Assembly: GCF_001904615.1 (NCBI RefSeq) | Contig: NZ_MRBY01000002.1 | Coordinates: 1 to 64,000, forward strand | From: [Limnothrix rosea] IAM M-220 | Lineage (GTDB): Bacteria; Cyanobacteriota; Cyanobacteriia; Cyanobacteriales; MRBY01 | Direction of reading: 5' to 3' | Length of the DNA: 64,000 nt | Shown here: positions 29,194 through 38,633 of the stretch, in pieces | How the letters are laid out: each line of letters opens with the position of its first letter | How positions within the stretch are numbered: the first letter of the stretch is position 1 | The notes under the pieces: generated by a model | The model's database searches: none | Told to the model about the DNA's origin: nothing | Seen by the model: the letters and a program-made list of their open reading frames with translations, nothing else | Translations under genes and position numbers: made by a program

Positions 29194-29910
29194 ATGACAG
29201 ACTTATTACTCATTGTTGATGTAGAAACAACAGGTCTCGATCCAAAAGAAGACGAAGTAATTGAACTTGGGGCGATTTTATATTCCGTCAAAGAAGCATG
29301 TACTCTACAGCAATTTTCCACTCTCTTTCCTGTCACGCAGAATCCCGCCGAAAACATTAATAAAATTAGTCCACAGGCCAGTCAACAGCTTGATTCCCAA
29401 GGGATAACTCCATTTATCTTACTCACAAAAAACTGGATTGATCAGGCTGATTACCTTGTCGCTCATAATGCTCAATTTGACCGACAATGGTTTGGCAGAA
29501 ACTTTTTAGTGCAGGTCAATAAGCCATGGTTATGTACTTATGATGATTTTGTGTAGTCGAGAAATGAAAAACCAACTTCTTTGATTAATACAGCGTTAAA
29601 TTATGGCATTGGTGTGAGTAGCGCCCATCGCGCTTTAACGGATTGCCAATTGATTGCAGCATTGTTTGATCGAGTCAGTGAATTAGGTGAATTAGACAGT
29701 ATTTTAAAAACTGCGATTCAGCGCTCAAAGGAAGCAAAAATTAGGGCGATCGCCGACGTTTCTTTCGACAATAAACATTTAGCAAAAGCACATCGATTTC
29801 GCTGGAATCCTGACCAAAGATATTGGTTTAAAGATCTGCGGGAATCAGATCTAAATCTTGAACAAAAAGATTATCCTTTCTCCATTCAGAAATTAGTGAT
29901 TAATACTTAA
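29194..29910 (+). pseudogene. DnaQ-like 3'-5' exonuclease, interrupted by an in-frame amber codon
   Basis: The N-terminal half has exonuclease motif I (LLIVDVETTGLDP, with catalytic Asp and Glu) and motif II (LVAHNAQFDRQWF). At 29554 a TAG ends the frame after TYDDFV. The same frame continues without change: SRNEKPTSLINTALNYGIG, then motif III (SSAHRALTDCQLIAALF), and a C-terminal extension with AHRFRWNPDQRYWFK. TAG is one base from TGG, and Trp is expected at that place, so this looks like a single nonsense mutation. The second half has only a TTG at 29581 as a possible restart. It sits directly behind the broken Uma2 gene. Confidence 0.8.
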
Positions 29911-29913
29911 AAA

Positions 29914-31188
29914 CTAACCTTCAAACTTTTGGGCATAGCGATCGCCGGTTTTACCGATGGCGAATTTAAGAGAAGGCTTAACGTATTGGTTGCCTTGGGT
30001 CAAAAATAGCAAGAAAGCCAACAACGCCAACCCCGCGGCGATCGCAAACCCCCCTTGATAACCGACTGTTTGGGTGACCGTACCGAGGAAAAAACCAGCC
30101 GCCGCAATACCCACATCAAAACCACCAATACAAAGCGAATAAACCTTTCCCCGTTCATTACTCGAAGAGCGATCCGACATCAACGCAATCATCATCGGAA
30201 TCAACGTTCCAGCACCCACCCCCTCAATAACACCAGCAATAATAAACAGGGGCGGACGATTGGCATGGGTTAAACAAACCATCGCGAGGGCATAGCACAG
30301 CAAACTACCACTAATAAATAAGCCCCGCCCTAGACGATCTGACGCTTTGCCGATGAGTAACCGACTGGAAAAACTAGAAATAGCCGCAGCACCATAAAAC
30401 AAACCAGTATTAAAATTGATGCCCAGTTCACGGATATATAGCGGCAAAAAAGTCACCAATGTGCCAAACAATAAGCCGATAAAGAGCATGACTAACGACG
30501 GAATATAAAGACTTTTGTCGGTCATCAATTCGCGAAATTGACGGTTGGTTTTTGGTTTTAATGGAATTTCAGAGGTTGGGCGATCGCCTAATACTGGCGT
30601 AACTTCAATCATTCTAGGTTTTTCATGGGTTTGACTCGCAAAAACAAAAGCCGCCATCCCACACAACGCCGAAACAGAAAAAATAACCGGATAACCGACC
30701 GTCCCAAGCATATACCCCCCCAACACAGGCCCAATAGACATCCCAAGGGGAATCGCCAAACTCATATAGCTGACAACTTCACCACGATTTTCCAGTGGCG
30801 CTAAATCAACAACCAAGGCACTATAGCCCGTGGTAAAAGCCGCAATACTAAGACCATGAAAGGCTCGCCACACCATCATTTCAGGAATCGAATCAAGAAA
30901 AATATAACCCCAAGGCGCAATGCCCACCACCGCCGCACCAATGAGAATTACCAACTTACGACTTTTTTCATCGGCCATTTTTCCCAGCTGGGCACGGGAA
31001 AGCAACAGACCAATGGCAAAACACCCCATCACAAAGCCCACCTCTTGATCCGTGGCACCGAGGTCTTGGATATAGGCAGGCAAGACGGGCAACAGACTGG
31101 TCATGCTCAGCCAAAATCCCAACGCCGCAGCAAACAGAAAAGCCAAATTAACTTGCGTCTGCCGTTCCAGTTGTAAAAAAACCTTCAC
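29914..31188 (-). CDS. Major facilitator superfamily transporter
   Basis: A 12-helix inner-membrane carrier of 424 residues. The conserved loop between helices 2 and 3 is seen as RAQLGKMADEKSRK, and its counterpart in the second half as LIGKASDRLGRG. A GTG start at 31188 has AGAGGG 7 bases upstream on its strand. The sequence resembles drug or small-molecule exporters of the YfcJ/arabinose-efflux style, but the substrate cannot be told. It is convergent with the broken exonuclease gene, with 3 bases between stops. Confidence 0.88.
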   Translation of the reverse strand: MKVFLQLERQTQVNLAFLFAAALGFWLSMTSLLPVLPAYIQDLGATDQEVGFVMGCFAIGLLLSRAQLGKMADEKSRKLVILIGAAVVGIAPWGYIFLDSIPEMMVWRAFHGLSIAAFTTGYSALVVDLAPLENRGEVVSYMSLAIPLGMSIGPVLGGYMLGTVGYPVIFSVSALCGMAAFVFASQTHEKPRMIEVTPVLGDRPTSEIPLKPKTNRQFRELMTDKSLYIPSLVMLFIGLLFGTLVTFLPLYIRELGINFNTGLFYGAAAISSFSSRLLIGKASDRLGRGLFISGSLLCYALAMVCLTHANRPPLFIIAGVIEGVGAGTLIPMMIALMSDRSSSNERGKVYSLCIGGFDVGIAAAGFFLGTVTQTVGYQGGFAIAAGLALLAFLLFLTQGNQYVKPSLKFAIGKTGDRYAQKFEG

Positions 31189-31302
31189 AACATTTCCCTC
31201 TGAATAGTGCTTTCTAATTGTAAAAGAATGTTACAAACCTTGAGGAAACCCTGACCTTAGAAATGCGTTACAGTCTTAGACGACAGCCGTTACAAAGTCC
31301 CT

Positions 31303-32277
31303 ATGGTTCTCTTTAAAGTCCCTCCTTCCTACTCGATTTCTGAAAATATGGTGACCGCCGAACGGTCATACTGGAACCGTCGCAAGTTTATTCAAACTGT
31401 CATTGGGGCAGGGATTGGGACAGCTTTAGTGGGTTGTCAGTCGAAAGATGATAAGTACGCCGAACTCCGCAAGACCCTAGATTTACCGGATTTGCCCGCT
31501 ACAAAAAACACGGCATTTCAAGTGGGCGATCGCCCCATCACGAAGGAACTCTTTGCGGGACAGTACAATAATTTCTACGAATTTGGCGGCACAAAAGGCA
31601 TTTGGCAGAACGCCCAAAATTTACCCACAAAGCCGTGGCAAGTAGAAGTTGGTGGCTTAGTCAATAATCCCCAAACCTACGACATTGATGATCTCAAAAC
31701 GAAATTTCCCCTAGAGGAAAGAATCTATCGGTTCCGGTGTGTGGAAGCTTGGTCAATGGTGTTGCCGTGGACTGGTTTCCCGATGCGTGAACTGATTAAA
31801 GCTGTGGAGCCGAAAAATAACGCGAAATATGTCAGTTTCTCTAGCTATTACGATGAAAATGTCACCTATGGCCCCAGTTTTCATTTGGGTAGCTTGCCTT
31901 GGCCCTACACAGAAGGTCTGACCATCGAAGAAATGAATAATGATTTAGCTTTCTTTGCGGTGGGTATTTATGGTCATGATTTACCGAAGCAACACGGCGC
32001 ACCTATCCGGATGGTTGTGCCGTGGAAATATGGCTTTAAGGGGGCAAAGTCCATTGTCAAAATTGAGTTTTTAGCTGAACAACCGAAGACCTATTGGAAT
32101 ACCCTTGACTCGAACGAATATAAGTTTGAAGCGAATGTTGAGCCAGATGTGCCCCACCCCCGCTGGTCTCAGGCGACGGAAAAATTCATTGGCAATAGCA
32201 GTGAATTTGGTTGGGAGCTCAAAGAAACACTCCCCTACAACGGCTACGGTGAATATGTTGCGGCTTTATATAGCTAG
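31303..32277 (+). CDS. msrP: Protein-methionine-sulfoxide reductase catalytic subunit MsrP (YedY type)
   Basis: A periplasmic molybdopterin enzyme that repairs oxidised methionines. The N-terminus carries a twin-arginine export signal (NRRKFIQTVIGAGIGTALVG). The molybdenum ligand is the Cys in RFRCVEAWSMVLPWTGFPM; further family segments are YVSFSSYYDE, YGHDLPKQHGAPIRMVVPWKYGFKG. Length 324 is normal. The start could be the ATG at 31303 or that at 31348 (MVTAERSYW). A haem partner MsrQ is not seen next to it, so electrons must come from another membrane protein. Confidence 0.92.
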   Translation: MVLFKVPPSYSISENMVTAERSYWNRRKFIQTVIGAGIGTALVGCQSKDDKYAELRKTLDLPDLPATKNTAFQVGDRPITKELFAGQYNNFYEFGGTKGIWQNAQNLPTKPWQVEVGGLVNNPQTYDIDDLKTKFPLEERIYRFRCVEAWSMVLPWTGFPMRELIKAVEPKNNAKYVSFSSYYDENVTYGPSFHLGSLPWPYTEGLTIEEMNNDLAFFAVGIYGHDLPKQHGAPIRMVVPWKYGFKGAKSIVKIEFLAEQPKTYWNTLDSNEYKFEANVEPDVPHPRWSQATEKFIGNSSEFGWELKETLPYNGYGEYVAALYS

Positions 32278-32525
32278 GTTTTGTCCACGTAGGTTTAGAT
32301 AAATAGTTGATGTTGATATCAGCGGTATCTTTGTTCGAGACTGACCAAACTCCATACATTTTTCATAATTAACAGCGACTTTTGCAGGAAAGCGATCTCG
32401 TAAGTACGAGAAAGGCAGTACTTCTTACTGATCCGATTAGCTTGTTTTAAATGTCTTAATGGATAGTAGGTCGGGCAGCTTTTTGCTCTATCGACTAAAT
32501 ATTTAAATTCTTTCTTTTTACCGCT
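32278..32525. other. Intergenic region with perfect inverted repeat
   Basis: The 248-base gap before the kinase is AT-rich and lacks HIP1 except at its far end. It contains CTCGTA-AG-TACGAG near 32398-32411. The minus strand is open for 76 codons here and ends in a segment that faintly recalls a transposase C-terminus, but this is too weak to call. Confidence 0.4.
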
Positions 32526-35042
32526 TTGACTTTGCAACTTTTCGCTCAAAAATTGTGGCGATCGCTGCCTTTACGCACGGTACTCATCGCCCCTTTTGTC
32601 CTTCAAATTGTTGGGACAGTGGGAGTGGTCGGCTGGTTATCCTTTCGTAATGGGCAAAAGACGGTCAATGAATTATCGACACAATTAACTTCAGAAATCA
32701 CTTTTCGTATTGAAGAACGATTACAAAACTACCTAAATATTCCCCACCAAATTAATCGTCTCAATACTGATTCGGTACGTTTAGGTCTTTTGGATCCAAG
32801 CAATGTCGAGCAAATGGAAAAAAACTTTTGGCGACAAATCCAGCAATTTGAGGCGGCTACTTACATTTATTTTGGTTCACCAGCGCCGGAATTCATTGGG
32901 GCAGGACGAGAAGGTAATGATATTACGCTTGGTTATTCAAACTCGGAAGCACCGGGACGTTTTTTTAGAACTTATCGGGCAAATGTTAAGGGCGATCGCC
33001 TTGAACTACTGAATGTTGTCACTGGCTATGAATTATTGGAGCGTCCTTGGTATCAAACGGCGATCGCCCATACGGAGCCGGTGTGGGGAGAACCCTATGT
33101 GTGGCACGCGCCATATCCAAATCTAGCTTTACCAGCGGTGACAGCTGTTTACACCCCAGAATTTAGAGGAGTCTTTGCCGTCGATTTTTCACTTTTTGAT
33201 ATTAGTGAGTTTTTACGCAAAATTAGGGTCGGCAAAACAGGCAAAACATTCATCATGGATCGTAATGGCTTATTAATTGCCAACTCTGGTGAGACCCTTG
33301 CATTTCGAGAAACCAACCAGACCATTGAAAGAATTGCCGGTGTGGATAGTGAAAACCAACTCATTCGTAGTGCCAGTGAATTTCTCCAAAATGAGTTTGT
33401 CGATCTAAACGAAATCCGCAGTTCCATTCATCTAGAATTCGAACAAAATAACAGTCGTCAGCTCCTACAGGTTAGTCCCTATGGTGATGCCTACGGCCTG
33501 AACTGGCTCATTGTTGTGGTTATTCCTGAGTCTGATTTTATGGCTCAGATCCATCAAAGTGCTCGTCAGACAGTTTTCCTCTGTACGGTCGCCTTTATTA
33601 CCGCTTTGGCATTAGGAATATGGACTAGCCGCTGGGTTTTAGCGCCAATTTTACGGCTAAACAAAATTTCTCAGGGGTTAGCGGATGGTAATTGGCAACA
33701 GGAAATCAAAAGCGATCGCCGGGACGAGTTGGGTCAGCTTACCGAGGCGATCGCCCAGATGGCAGCTCAACTCAAAACAGCATTTACAGACCTAGAAGCA
33801 CGCGTCGACCGACGAACTGCTGACCTTGCCAAATCGAACGCAGCCTTATCCGCAGCCAAGGAAAAAGCAGAAGTTGCCAACCAAGCAAAAAGTCACTTTC
33901 TTGCGCAAATGAACCACGAATTACGGACACCACTAAATGCGATTTTGGGCTTTATCCAAATTTTGCAGCGATCGCCAAACCTTGATGCCGAAGAACAAGA
34001 AAACCTTGACATCATGCAGCGCAGTGGCGAACATTTGCTAGATCTTATTAACACCATTTTAGATTTATCAAAGATTGAAGCGGGCGAGATGAAGCTACAA
34101 CGCCAGCCGACAAATTTACACGAAATATGCCACGACCTCAGTAGTCTTTTTTCAGCACAGACCAGGGCTAAAAAATTAGATTTTGTGCTGACATTACCAG
34201 ACAATCTACCCCAATTCGTCCTACTAGATCCCCAAAAAACAAGACAAGTCTTACTTAACCTACTAGGCAATGCCGTCAAGTTTACAAGGCAAGGGTTTAT
34301 CGCATTAACCCTCACCGAGCTGTCTCGCCAACCCGACACAATCACCCTAGAGTTTACCGTCACAGACACCGGAGCAGGCATTGCCAAAGAAGACCAAAAG
34401 AATGTATTTCAACCCTTTCAACAGTCAGAATCTGGCCTCAAACTCACAGGTGGTACAGGGCTAGGACTCACAATTTCCCAACAATTTTTACAGTTGATGG
34501 GCAGCGACCTTTTGCTACAAAGCACAGAGGGCAAGGGTTCTAGCTTTAGTTTTAGTCTACGTTTACCAATCGTCGAGTCCCGGAGGATCACCCCATCGAA
34601 AAAATTAGCTCAAATCCCCGCAGCAGACCAATCCCAATACAAAATTCTCATTGTTGATGATAGTCCCATTAATCGTCTCTTGTTTAAACGATTATTGACC
34701 CCCTTCAAGTTCCAAATTGCCGAAGCAAAGGATGGACAACAGGCGATCGCCCAGTGGCAAGCATGGCAACCAGACTTGATTTTTATGGATTTATTAATGC
34801 CAGTGATGAATGGTAAAGAAGCAACACATACCATTCGCCAAGCTCCCCAGGGCGATCAAGTCACGATTATTGCCTGTAGTGCCAGCCTAGAAATTAAAGA
34901 TACGCAAGCTTTTCTCCATCAGGGGTTTGATGATGTGCTGACGAAACCATTTCGTACCGGCGATGTTTTCCAAATCCTCAAAAACTACTTGGCGATCGCC
35001 CTTGTAGATACAGAAACAACATCCACCACCAATAACCCTTAA
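32526..35042 (+). CDS. Hybrid sensor histidine kinase with dCache-like sensor and receiver
   Basis: An 838-residue membrane kinase. Order: first helix ~20-40, a large extracytoplasmic sensing region with the double-Cache look (~45-335; RPWYQTAIAHTEPVWGEPY and KTFIMDRNGLLIANS are typical), second helix ~345-365, HAMP ~365-420, coiled coil, dimerisation domain with the phospho-acceptor His in MNHELRTPLNAI (~470), HATPase domain ([24 protein letters not shown]) and a complete receiver (ILIVDDSPINR; LIFMDLLMPVMNG; Lys in LTKPFR). The frame is closed upstream by TAA at 32496, and no ATG occurs before residue ~95, so the gene must start with TTG: 32526 is the first. The ligand is unknown. Confidence 0.9.
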   Translation: MTLQLFAQKLWRSLPLRTVLIAPFVLQIVGTVGVVGWLSFRNGQKTVNELSTQLTSEITFRIEERLQNYLNIPHQINRLNTDSVRLGLLDPSNVEQMEKNFWRQIQQFEAATYIYFGSPAPEFIGAGREGNDITLGYSNSEAPGRFFRTYRANVKGDRLELLNVVTGYELLERPWYQTAIAHTEPVWGEPYVWHAPYPNLALPAVTAVYTPEFRGVFAVDFSLFDISEFLRKIRVGKTGKTFIMDRNGLLIANSGETLAFRETNQTIERIAGVDSENQLIRSASEFLQNEFVDLNEIRSSIHLEFEQNNSRQLLQVSPYGDAYGLNWLIVVVIPESDFMAQIHQSARQTVFLCTVAFITALALGIWTSRWVLAPILRLNKISQGLADGNWQQEIKSDRRDELGQLTEAIAQMAAQLKTAFTDLEARVDRRTADLAKSNAALSAAKEKAEVANQAKSHFLAQMNHELRTPLNAILGFIQILQRSPNLDAEEQENLDIMQRSGEHLLDLINTILDLSKIEAGEMKLQRQPTNLHEICHDLSSLFSAQTRAKKLDFVLTLPDNLPQFVLLDPQKTRQVLLNLLGNAVKFTRQGFIALTLTELSRQPDTITLEFTVTDTGAGIAKEDQKNVFQPFQQSESGLKLTGGTGLGLTISQQFLQLMGSDLLLQSTEGKGSSFSFSLRLPIVESRRITPSKKLAQIPAADQSQYKILIVDDSPINRLLFKRLLTPFKFQIAEAKDGQQAIAQWQAWQPDLIFMDLLMPVMNGKEATHTIRQAPQGDQVTIIACSASLEIKDTQAFLHQGFDDVLTKPFRTGDVFQILKNYLAIALVDTETTSTTNNP

Positions 35043-35132
35043 ATGTTCTGATGGCATATCGAAAAACAACGTTCTCCTTTGCCGTGAAGCAAATTGCGGT
35101 AAATTAATCACCTGTCCCATTTTCCGGAAACG

Positions 35133-35918
35133 ATGCAAATTGCCACTTGGAACGTCAACTCGATTCGCTCCCGTAAAGAGCACGCCGTTAACTGGCTCCA
35201 GAAAAACGAGATTGATATTCTCTGCCTACAGGAAACCAAAGTTATCGAGCCAGACTTTCCCCGCAAACCCTTTGAAGAGATTGGCTATCACACCTACGTT
35301 TCAGGCCAAAAATCCTACAATGGCGTGTCTTTATTTAGCCGAGAACCCTTAGAAAATGTGTCAATGGGCTTTGCACCGATTGTGGGGGAAGATGTTGCCG
35401 GAGATTTTGACGAACAAAAGCGCGTCATCACAGGGGTCATTGGGGATTTGCGGGTGCTAAATCTCTACGTACCGAATGGCTCGTCCGTGGGCAGCGAAAA
35501 GTATGAATATAAATTAGGTTGGTTTGAAGTACTCAAAACCTACGTGAAAACCCTCCTTGCAGAAGGGCGAGAAATGTTGATTTGCGGTGATTTTAATATT
35601 GCCCTAGAGGAACGGGATATTTACGCGCCGAAAAAAGAAAATCACATTATGTATTCTGTCCCAGAAAAAGAAACGTTGCGGGAGGTTTTAGCATTGGGCG
35701 ATTTTGCCGATGTCTTTCGCAAAGTAAATCAAGACGAAGACCAATTTAGCTGGTGGGATTATCGGACGCGGGCATTTAATACAAATCGGGGTTGGCGCAT
35801 TGACCATATTTATCTCACGCCAAAATCTTACGAAGCGGCGAAAAATTGCTGGATTGACCGCGAACCTCGGGGTTGGGAAAAGCCTAGCGACCATACGCCT
35901 GTCATCGTTGAACTGTAG
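35133..35918 (+). CDS. xth: Exodeoxyribonuclease III
   Basis: A DNA-repair nuclease of the AP endonuclease type, 261 residues. Motifs: MQIATWNVNSIRSR at the start, LCLQETK with the metal-binding Glu, ICGDFNIALEERD (catalytic Asp and Asn), and the C-terminal SDHTPVIVEL with catalytic Asp-His. WRIDHIYLTP is also typical. It removes nucleotides from 3' ends and cuts at abasic sites. It stands between the second hybrid kinase and folP on the same strand, with a 28-base hairpin after its stop. Confidence 0.94.
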   Translation: MQIATWNVNSIRSRKEHAVNWLQKNEIDILCLQETKVIEPDFPRKPFEEIGYHTYVSGQKSYNGVSLFSREPLENVSMGFAPIVGEDVAGDFDEQKRVITGVIGDLRVLNLYVPNGSSVGSEKYEYKLGWFEVLKTYVKTLLAEGREMLICGDFNIALEERDIYAPKKENHIMYSVPEKETLREVLALGDFADVFRKVNQDEDQFSWWDYRTRAFNTNRGWRIDHIYLTPKSYEAAKNCWIDREPRGWEKPSDHTPVIVEL

Positions 35919-35923
35919 ATAAC

Positions 35924-35951
35924 GTGGGGGTTTAACATGTTAAGCCCCCAC
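35924..35951 (+). terminator. Strong hairpin between xth and folP
   Basis: GTGGGGGTTTAA and TTAAGCCCCCAC form a 12-base stem (one G-U pair) with a 4-base loop, 6 bases after the xth stop and 19 bases before folP. There is no T-run, so it may be a weak terminator, an mRNA-stabilising end or an attenuating leader of folP. Confidence 0.55.
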
Positions 35952-35970
35952 CTAAAACGAAAAGGTAGAA

Positions 35971-36819
35971 ATGGAAAATTTGCGTTTACGAAATCAGGAA
36001 TTTCAATGGGGCGATCGCACCTATGTGATGGGAATTTTAAACGTTACCCCAGACAGTTTCAGTGATGGTGGGCAATTTAATTCTGTTGATTCTGCCCTCA
36101 GCCAAGCGGCAAAAATGGTGGCAGCAGGTGTCGATATTCTCGATATTGGTGGACAATCCACCCGTCCCGGTGCAGCGCAAATTTCTGTGGCAGAAGAGAT
36201 TAACCGGACAGTGCCCGTTATCCAAGCGTTACGGCAAAGATTTAACACAGTGATTTCCATTGATACGACTCGCGCTGAAGTGGCAAAACAGGCGATCGCC
36301 GTCGGAGCAGACATCATTAACGATATCTCTGGGGCAACTTTTGATGAGCAGATGTTATTCGTTGCCAAAGCCCTCGACGCGCCAATTATTTTGATGCATA
36401 TCCGTGGCACGCCGGAAACAATGCAGACATTGACCGATTACGAAGATTTGATTACAGATTTAAAAGCATTTTTTGAGGAACGCATCCAAGCCGCCAAGCA
36501 ACTGGGCATTAAAAACTCCCACATCATTCTCGATCCGGGGATCGGCTTTGCGAAAACTGCCATGCAAAATTACGACCTCATCCGCCATCAACAAGTTTTC
36601 CGAGATCTAGGCTATCCCTTACTCGTGGGACCTTCTCGCAAAAGCTTTATTGGTTACATTCTGGATAAAAAAGATCCCAAAGAACGAGTGTGGGGCACTG
36701 CCGCAGCCTGTGCGGGGGCGATCGCCTTCGGAGCTGACATTTTACGAGTCCATGATGTCCCCGAAATGATCGATGTGTGCAAAATCAGTGACGCAATCTG
36801 GCGGCCTAAGAGTACCTAG
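35971..36819 (+). CDS. folP: Dihydropteroate synthase
   Basis: FolP joins p-aminobenzoate to the pterin pyrophosphate in folate synthesis. Both family signatures are present: MGILNVTPDSFSDGG near the N-terminus and ILDIGGQSTRPGA. The later segments DPGIGFAKT and GPSRKSFIG carry the pterin-binding residues. Length 282 is standard. The end of the gene (IAFGADILRVHDVPEMIDV and on) is duplicated in diverged form at 39235-39334, on the far side of a toxin cassette that starts right after the stop codon. Confidence 0.96.
   Translation: MENLRLRNQEFQWGDRTYVMGILNVTPDSFSDGGQFNSVDSALSQAAKMVAAGVDILDIGGQSTRPGAAQISVAEEINRTVPVIQALRQRFNTVISIDTTRAEVAKQAIAVGADIINDISGATFDEQMLFVAKALDAPIILMHIRGTPETMQTLTDYEDLITDLKAFFEERIQAAKQLGIKNSHIILDPGIGFAKTAMQNYDLIRHQQVFRDLGYPLLVGPSRKSFIGYILDKKDPKERVWGTAAACAGAIAFGADILRVHDVPEMIDVCKISDAIWRPKST
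36717..36819 (+). repeat. Left copy of a ~100-base direct repeat (folP 3' end)
   Basis: The final ~100 bases of folP recur at 39235-39334 in the same orientation, starting at a shared HIP1-containing decamer. By eye about 82-85 of 100 positions agree, including a 17-base run CAAAATCAGTGACGCAA-like that differs only near its end, and the copy has a 3-base deletion before the stop. The two copies bracket the toxin cassette. Confidence 0.88.
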
Positions 36820-36930
36820 CTTTTAACAAATTTTTTCACTCTGAATGCCAGCTCAACAAACATAGTGTTATCTTGGGAGAGAAAAAGTGTTTTTTTGAAC
36901 ACATCCATAAAAGAGACACAGGAGTAGCTC

Positions 36931-38166
36931 ATGCCTTCATCTCGACCAGTAATTCAAAATAATCCCATCTTGACTATTCGTTGGCTCAATACAGAAATAG
37001 TAGGAAATATAGGCCCTGACTTGAGATTTACTTCACAAGTTGAATCCGAGAAAGCGATTCGAGGTGGTGTAAAAGCAAAGAACACAGATGGGGGAGTTCA
37101 AGAATACAACAAATGTATTTATCAAAAGCCAATCCTCGGTTTTAAATTAGGAAACTCATATCCTTACACTGTTAAAGCAACTGTCGAAGAAGAAGATCCA
37201 GTCAATCCATACGGACCAGTCACTACTTTTTACTCGTTTAATGTGCAAGTCCCAATTCCTGAAAGACCAAATGAAGACTTATTACCAGGAACTAATGCGA
37301 TTGGACCAGTTGTTCATGAAGCAACAGATGATGATGGCCCAAGGTTCGGCATACGAACAGCAACTTTTTCATTTAATTATCGTTGGTATTTGACGGCAGA
37401 TATTTCAGACACGATTTTCTATATTGCTTCAGAAATGGAGATCAATAGAAATTCGGTGGATGTTCTGATCATCAAAAACCTAAATAGCATGGCAAAAAAG
37501 AATTTTGATGGGGTTGCTTTAAAGAAAATGCAGCCTTATTTGGATACCCGCAGTGATTTTGAAATATTGCTCAAAGGTCTTGCTTACGCATACTGGTTTT
37601 TGCTTGTTCGACCGGACGGAGAATGGGATCACAAACAATCAATCTTTCCTACCTTGGGCTTAGCAAGTCTTGATGTGACTAAAGGAAAAATATACTTTAA
37701 TGACATTTGGTCTAACATGCATTACGGATACATTGGTAAAGTCGCTGGATTTACAGATAAAGAGTTACTCGGAGGAGCAGCATTAGCTCAAGCTGGTGAT
37801 GACTCTCTCAGTGCTATTGAACAAGATATTAAGGAGTTAATAAACTTGGCAGTGAATATAACTTCACAAGATCTGGCGCAATCTTGGGCTGCTTTACTAC
37901 AACTGATTACAAACACTAATACTTTAAAAACATTGAAAGACATTTACGATAGATTTCAGCAGGCGGGCATAGCTGGGTTAGATAATGATGATGACTCAGG
38001 ATCAATCTCATTAGGCTCAGATCGTCTCTATGATAGCTACCTAGATAACTTTATTAATGATGATAGTTCGCGAGAATTTATCTTAAATATGGTCAGAAGA
38101 CGTCGTAAATACTCACCTAATTCTGAATTAAAGCAAGATGCACCAGAAGGTATTTGTTCCCTCTAA
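36931..38166 (+). CDS. Predicted polymorphic toxin with type 44 (Ntox44-like) domain
   Basis: A 411-residue protein without signal peptide. Residues ~1-150 form a beta-rich part unlike anything I know. The middle (~150-310) has the pattern of the bacterial toxin 44 family: EWDHK at 231-235, DIWSNMHYGYIGKVAGF at 258-274, and LAQAGDDSLSAIEQDIKEL after it. The WDHK and HYGY motifs supply the likely catalytic acid and histidines. A C-terminal extension (~310-411) is Asp-rich around 351-366 and basic at 389-393. Such domains kill rival cells; this family was predicted to be an RNase, which is not proven here. The ATG has AGGAG at 6 bases. There is no HIP1 site and the gene is AT-rich. Two lipoprotein genes follow on the same strand. 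The family call rests on remembered motifs. Confidence 0.7.
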   Translation: MPSSRPVIQNNPILTIRWLNTEIVGNIGPDLRFTSQVESEKAIRGGVKAKNTDGGVQEYNKCIYQKPILGFKLGNSYPYTVKATVEEEDPVNPYGPVTTFYSFNVQVPIPERPNEDLLPGTNAIGPVVHEATDDDGPRFGIRTATFSFNYRWYLTADISDTIFYIASEMEINRNSVDVLIIKNLNSMAKKNFDGVALKKMQPYLDTRSDFEILLKGLAYAYWFLLVRPDGEWDHKQSIFPTLGLASLDVTKGKIYFNDIWSNMHYGYIGKVAGFTDKELLGGAALAQAGDDSLSAIEQDIKELINLAVNITSQDLAQSWAALLQLITNTNTLKTLKDIYDRFQQAGIAGLDNDDDSGSISLGSDRLYDSYLDNFINDDSSREFILNMVRRRRKYSPNSELKQDAPEGICSL

Positions 38167-38213
38167 AAAGCTTATCGACCTGAATGACTTAGAAATATAA
38201 GAATAGCGAAACA

Positions 38214-38633
38214 ATGTATGGCAAACGAATCCTGCCCATCTTCTTACTATTTATCACCTCTTGCGCTACCTCAAAAGCCCGAGTAGATACCATGGCCTCA
38301 TTTCTACAGGAGCGTGACAAGTACGACATGGTCGTAGAGGAAGTACAAGCTTATCGAGATAATCTTGATTGTAGTGAACCAGAATGTTCTTTTTCTAGCT
38401 TAGATGTGGGCATTGATGAAGAGATTCATTCAAGCTTAGGAGTCGGCATTTTTTCTATTGAGCCTTTGGTGATCCAATTCCAACCTGTGGACAGTATCTA
38501 TGCGAAAATCTGGTATGCCGAAACACAAGAAGCAGAAGACTATCTAAATGCTCTTCCTGAAGTTAATCCCAGTGCATATACCATGTATGAGATGGAAGAA
38601 CAGTGGTTTCTTGTGAGACTAGATTGGAATTGA
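38214..38633 (+). CDS. Small lipoprotein, candidate immunity protein (copy 1)
   Basis: A 139-residue protein starting with a lipoprotein signal (ILPIFLLFITSC, lipidated Cys at ~17). The mature part has RDKYDMVVEEVQAYRDNLDC, FSSLDVGIDEEIH, LGVGIFSIEPLVIQFQPVDS and IYAKIWYAETQE. It begins 47 bases after the toxin stop on the same strand and has a close paralogue immediately downstream. Position, small size, acidic character and tandem duplication fit immunity proteins of polymorphic toxin systems, but no known immunity family is recognised. A lipid anchor would put it at the periplasmic face of a membrane. Confidence 0.7.
   Translation: MYGKRILPIFLLFITSCATSKARVDTMASFLQERDKYDMVVEEVQAYRDNLDCSEPECSFSSLDVGIDEEIHSSLGVGIFSIEPLVIQFQPVDSIYAKIWYAETQEAEDYLNALPEVNPSAYTMYEMEEQWFLVRLDWN

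Noticed and set aside
32319-32549. 76-codon minus-strand frame before the second hybrid kinase, faintly like a transposase C-terminus
   Set aside because: Only a short stretch recalls transposase ends, there is no DDE motif or inverted repeat pair, and it overlaps the kinase start.
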